This document shows, in pieces, positions 60,001 to 64,000 of a stretch of DNA of 64,000 bases. The position numbers were made by a program, and so were the translations under genes. Source of the DNA: Paragonimus westermani (taxonomy: Eukaryota > Platyhelminthes > Trematoda > Plagiorchiida > Troglotrematidae). The notes under the pieces were generated by a model. It was given only the letters and a program-made list of their open reading frames with translations, was not told where the DNA came from and did not search any database. Location: NCBI GenBank assembly GCA_008508345.1, contig QNGE01000143.1, positions 132,885-196,884 on the forward strand. Reading direction: 5' to 3'. Positions within the stretch are counted from its first letter, which is position 1; every line of letters starts with the position of its first letter.

Positions 60001-63000
60001 CCTTCGATTTTAGTGTTTTTCACTAATAATTCTTGATCATCTCCCCGAAAATTTAGAATTTCTTTCTAATCGCATGAGACGTGTGTCTAATCGCGGTGTC
60101 ATTTCTTCTCAAACATTTAAATGTATTGTGCTATGCACTTCGAAGCAGACAAATTAGGCTTGCCCTCTTCACTCCGGTCATTCTCAGTGTAGATCCGTAT
60201 TTTAGTGAGGTAGCTTTTATGGTCTGTATATGCTTGTGTTCATGTATACGGTTCACCTGTCATTTCCTGCATATCACTGTTTCTTGCTGTTACCGGAAAA
60301 TAGAAACGTTGTGAAACATGTTGTCTAGTGACCGTGTGGTTGTGAGAATGGGGAACACTCGATCTCTATAACGTACAAGCTGTGTTGTGGTAGATCCAGG
60401 TGCTATATACAGCAGACTATACAACCGGAAATTAGACATGAACAAACGGTTGACCAATACAAACGTAATTGGCTTGCGAAGGTCCGAGAAGGCTTGTAGG
60501 GTAGAAAATCTAACAAGTTGAATGGATTCGTTTCCGACGGTCTCAGAAGATTCCGAATTCAGGGTGAGAAAAATCCTCAAGACCCACAATTGCGGATATA
60601 CGTTTTCATGGGTGACATTATTCGTTAGCTTCTAACCCTCAAGAAATCAGCACACAGAGGACGGTTGACGTCAGGAAGAAACAGCTTGTGATATTAAAGA
60701 AATTAGATTTTTCAAATTACACACTAAATGAGCATGCACATCTGGAGAAATGCAAGAGATGCAAAAGTTTTGGAATAAATGGGGCACCGTGAACAAAGAA
60801 GCTATGGAATAAGTTATGAAGTGAAACGTTGTATAGTCGCCATAGTCTTCAGCTTATTGATCCGTCTTGATGATGCCAACAACAGCGACAAGCAAAATTA
60901 TCCGAATTTTACGAGGTTGAGTTCCCTTCGCCCTTAGTTAGTAAGAAGAAACGACCTTTCATTTGTTGTGAATCTTCACTCAACACGTAACACCATCAGA
61001 ATCATCTGGTGCTCGGTTCGTTGAAAATCTACATGGATAACACAGCTTTCGAACTCCCTGTCAATTGCTTGCCAATATGAATTAGTGCGATTACTTTCAT
61101 CTCAAGCAAGGAAGCCCAAGCCTCAGACACAAGTCAAAAAAATGTGTCATCAGTGATTTGTAACTTATAATTTGGCTATGCTTCCCTCCAACAAACTCGA
61201 AAGGAATTGAAAGAAACGAAGTAAATAAAATGACAAAACAGGCATTAATTCACTCACCATTTAAATACGAAAATCTAGTACACTGCAGAACCCAGCAACA
61301 TAAAGCATACTGATTGTGTTATGTTTATGGAGAAAAAGATTAAACTGGTTAGACCAGGAAAAACCACTGGCATGAGTGAAGGCACTTGTTACCTCTTCTG
61401 CTTTTGGTGGTCGTTTCGACTTTTCTGTCGGGGTTAAAGATATTCATCGAGAAAATCGGTATTGATTCTCAGATAGTCGTTGATATATACGTTCACGGGT
61501 TACTTGCCGATAGTCTCTACTAACCACGCAACATGATGTGAGTACTCATAACGCCTTCTGAACCACTGGCAGACTCTTGTTTGTTACTAACAGTTACACA
61601 AATCCGAACCATTCACTTTTCGCCGTGTCACTACGAACTATTAACCGATAAAACCTTTGGCAGCTCAGTTCACTTGTGTTCTCCAGTCACAGCTGCTTGT
61701 CTGACAAGTGACTTCTTTGACAATGAATTCATCGAAACCCACTTATTGAGTAATTCGGTTTGGTCTCTCAATTTGCCGTATATGTGTGTGAACTTCACAC
61801 CGTTTCTAGTGCATGCTGCACAGCGCAAATCAGTAAGAGAACTTGGTGAAACTCACACTAAATGTCCCTTTGTTTTGCGAAAAATTTTGAATAAGTAGCC
61901 TATACTATACTGAATGTCGTTGCTTCGTAAACCTTATTTCGTTTGAGCATCATAAAATAACTACTAAAACCGAATTTTCAGTCCGATATGAGAAGATTTA
62001 TCTCAAAAAAGGTGCGGCAGTGAACCGTTTCTGAATAGTTTGGTGATAATTATTTAATTTTAGTGAAATACACATTTCTGTTTAGAGTTATTTACAACCT
62101 TGTTTCTTCAAGTAGTCATAACAAGAAATAATCTACTATCCTTTCAGTATGCTTCTATCACAGTTACCGTCAGTGTGCTCATATATTACACCCTCACTGT
62201 AAAGTTTTTTAGTAGGCTAAGAATGCTTCGAGAATTTGCGGATTATCTGGGGTGTGTAGGTCATGGGTTGTGGTGAGTGCGACTGAAATAACTGTTTCTC
62301 TTTTAGATAACGAATTAGGAACAAGTGGCACAGCTATGCGCTTGTCGCGGTTGCAAAATTTGATGTCGGCAACGGAGTGACCCACGATCATAAATAATAC
62401 ATGAATATGCAATTGAGGCTTATCAGCCACGTTCCCATACCAAATTATGTTACAGAAAGAAATATGCTGAAGCTTATTGGAAGAAAAAGTTTCTTTTTGC
62501 GTTCATGTTGCCTGTTCACGCTTCAATATCTGGACCAATCTTCACAACTCACACCTCCGTTGTCAACATAATCAAATTGGATTGTTACAAAACATTCAAA
62601 GCCTCATCTGAGTTTGTCGAGGTGAGCTAGGGTCTTTTGTACTACTCTGGTGAGACCTATTGCAGCATATTTTGATGTGGTTAAGGTTGGGTATATATGT
62701 TAACATCTGGAGGAAGCGAACTTGGTGATTCAGTTTGAACAGACATGTGGACCTCATGCGATGGGCCTGAACGTTATAATCTCATTGTCGTCAGTGGCTC
62801 GCTTGAGAAATTTAGGACAAAATGCGAACATCCACATTATTGCCGTATTCTTGTGTTACCTACATCCTGTCCATCTTCTTGTCCAACTAGATCACTCTGT
62901 GAAAATTCCGTGATCATGAGATACCGGAAAATTGGGCTCATCTGCAAGTGATCTTTGGCCACTATTCAGACTTCAGGCCTTTTGTTCTCATTCAAAAAAC

Positions 63001-63366
63001 CTGGAATTCACACGTGACTAGAAGATGAACATAGCTTCACAACAATTTCTTGATACGGTATAGTTATCAAGGGAATACATTTCGGTCGATTTACCGTTAA
63101 AAGTCTCATACAAAAATTGCCGCAGTGCTTGCGCTAAAAGTTAAAACTAGCGAAGCTCACGCAATATACATTTGATAGCGGATAAGTTATCTGCCTGAAT
63201 CAGGTTGACCAACCAGTTTCATGTAATGTATGAATTTGTAGATCCCCCAATTTTTGAGTCGATAGGTAACATCCGTGTGTTTCAAACGGTTCAATGCGTA
63301 CATGTACGGATTAATGGAAGATTCGCTTTCCGGATTTCCTAGTTGCGTATCATATTAGCTTCTTAG
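57079..63366. other. Unrecognised DNA
   Basis: I can support no gene here. Unassigned frames include 58,841-59,080, 60,081-60,314, 61,581-61,898 (105 codons) and 62,722-62,951 on the plus strand, and 59,135-59,353 and 60,290-60,589 on the minus strand. A short inverted pair, TGTGTTGAGTTGCAA (59,859-59,873) against TTGCAACTCAATACA (59,952-59,966), has one mismatch and a 78-base loop. It could be a small foldback remnant. Confidence 0.4.
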
Positions 63367-63496
63367 ATGAAATTTAGTCTAGTCCTGAACATGTTTCTTT
63401 TACTATGTGGTTGCAACGCCTGTGATACCTGGGTTAGGCACAGATCCGAGGATGCAAGAACTGTTTTGTATGACCTAATCTACAGAAACCATAACG
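63367..63496 (+). CDS. Candidate first exon with signal peptide
   Basis: An ATG at 63,367 opens MKFSLVLNMFLLLCGCNACD, a compact basic-then-hydrophobic leader with a plausible cleavage after a small residue near position 18. After that comes TWVRHRSEDARTVLYDLIYR and NHN, reaching a donor-like AACG|GTGAGA (GT at 63,497). The unspliced frame stops at 63,556-63,558 after 63 codons. The ATG follows CTTCTTAG, so it could also be the first codon after an acceptor, or a trans-spliced leader site as used in flatworms. Four cysteines within or near the leader are unusual. The rest of any gene would lie in or beyond the remaining 500 bases. No family is recognised. Confidence 0.25.
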
Positions 63497-63558
63497 GTGA
63501 GAAATATACTATAATGGCCTACCAATCGTGCCAGTCTCCGCTTACTCTTGGCACATGA

Positions 63559-64000
63559 CATTTATTTGCTGTCTGTCGGGTCAATTTGTTTTGACGTGTG
63601 CGAAATCAGTTTTATGCTTACTCTAGGCGATTGGGTCCACGCTGAATGAACAGGGGAGCGGTAAAAATCTTATGACCTCAACCCTAATAATCTGTGTTTA
63701 TTGCTATCATTTCATAACTAGGTTGGATGCCACCATGTTCATAGCAGTCACCATAGTTTTGTATGACTTTTATTTCTGTCCGCAGTGCACGGTAGGAACT
63801 TTTAGAGAATAGCGCTATGTCTTTATCGAGTTTCATTTTAAAGGTGAAAATAAACTCTAATGCACAAAATCTATGAAAAAATGACTGGCAGCAGGTTAAC
63901 GCATCATTACGTAGGTGAACTCATCGGATGATCTTAATGGAATAGCAAATCTTGTGCTGTGCATTATGAGTTTTGTATAAGGTTCTCGTCGGATGTACTG
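63559..64000. other. Unrecognised DNA at right edge
   Basis: I see no exon, repeat or RNA gene. If 63,367-63,496 is a first exon, this would be its first intron and is cut off by the window end. Confidence 0.4.

Noticed and set aside
1..64000. CRISPR array, bacterial operons or an integron-like system
   Set aside because: No regularly spaced direct repeats and no adjacent same-strand long ORFs with ribosome-binding sites exist; the sequence is eukaryotic in style.

Overview
The window looks like nuclear DNA of a eukaryote with a large, repeat-rich genome. A parasitic flatworm (trematode or diphyllobothriid tapeworm) is my best guess. The reasons are an A+T-rich composition (about 60% by eye), no bacterial-style gene packing, no ORF over 150 codons, GT/AG-bounded exon-like blocks, a decayed Ty3/gypsy retroelement, tRNA-headed SINE-like repeats and foldback repeats of a kind I associate with flatworm genomes. 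The organism is an inference; no species-specific marker is visible.

Layout. 1-12,000 is mostly unrecognised non-coding DNA with one tRNA-headed SINE (341-428), a 55-nt exon-like block (3,756-3,810) and a minus-strand ORF with a hydrophobic leader (7,628-8,002). 12,075-14,808 holds the clearest protein-coding remnant: a sense-strand, multiply frameshifted Ty3/gypsy pol (protease, reverse transcriptase, RNase H, integrase). It ends in a polypurine tract and a TG that probably begins the 3' LTR. 14,821-22,245 is featureless. 22,246-33,090 is the most interesting part. It contains a short PH-domain-like reading frame (22,246-22,428), five exon-like or coding-like blocks on the same strand (22,246 to 32,176), and several foldback elements. 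Family A foldbacks carry, in some copies, a tRNA-like Pol III module in the loop. Family B is a head-to-head inverted pair of a unit with a conserved reading frame. 33,090-53,660 is largely unrecognised, with further diverged family A copies (46,286-46,485; 47,521-47,575) and a solo family B unit (40,818-40,965). 53,660-64,000 contains two more copies of the first SINE (53,667 and 56,984) and, near the right edge, a signal-peptide-like candidate first exon (63,367-63,496).

How it fits together. The only certain functional history is that of mobile DNA: a dead LTR retrotransposon, two or three tRNA-derived non-autonomous families, and foldback elements, one of which has acquired a tRNA-like module. 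If a host gene crosses the window it would be on the plus strand with small exons and long introns. The candidate exons are reported at low confidence because no protein family can be firmly named and GT/AG pairs are common by chance. No rRNA, intact tRNA gene, CRISPR array, operon or bacterial regulatory site is visible.
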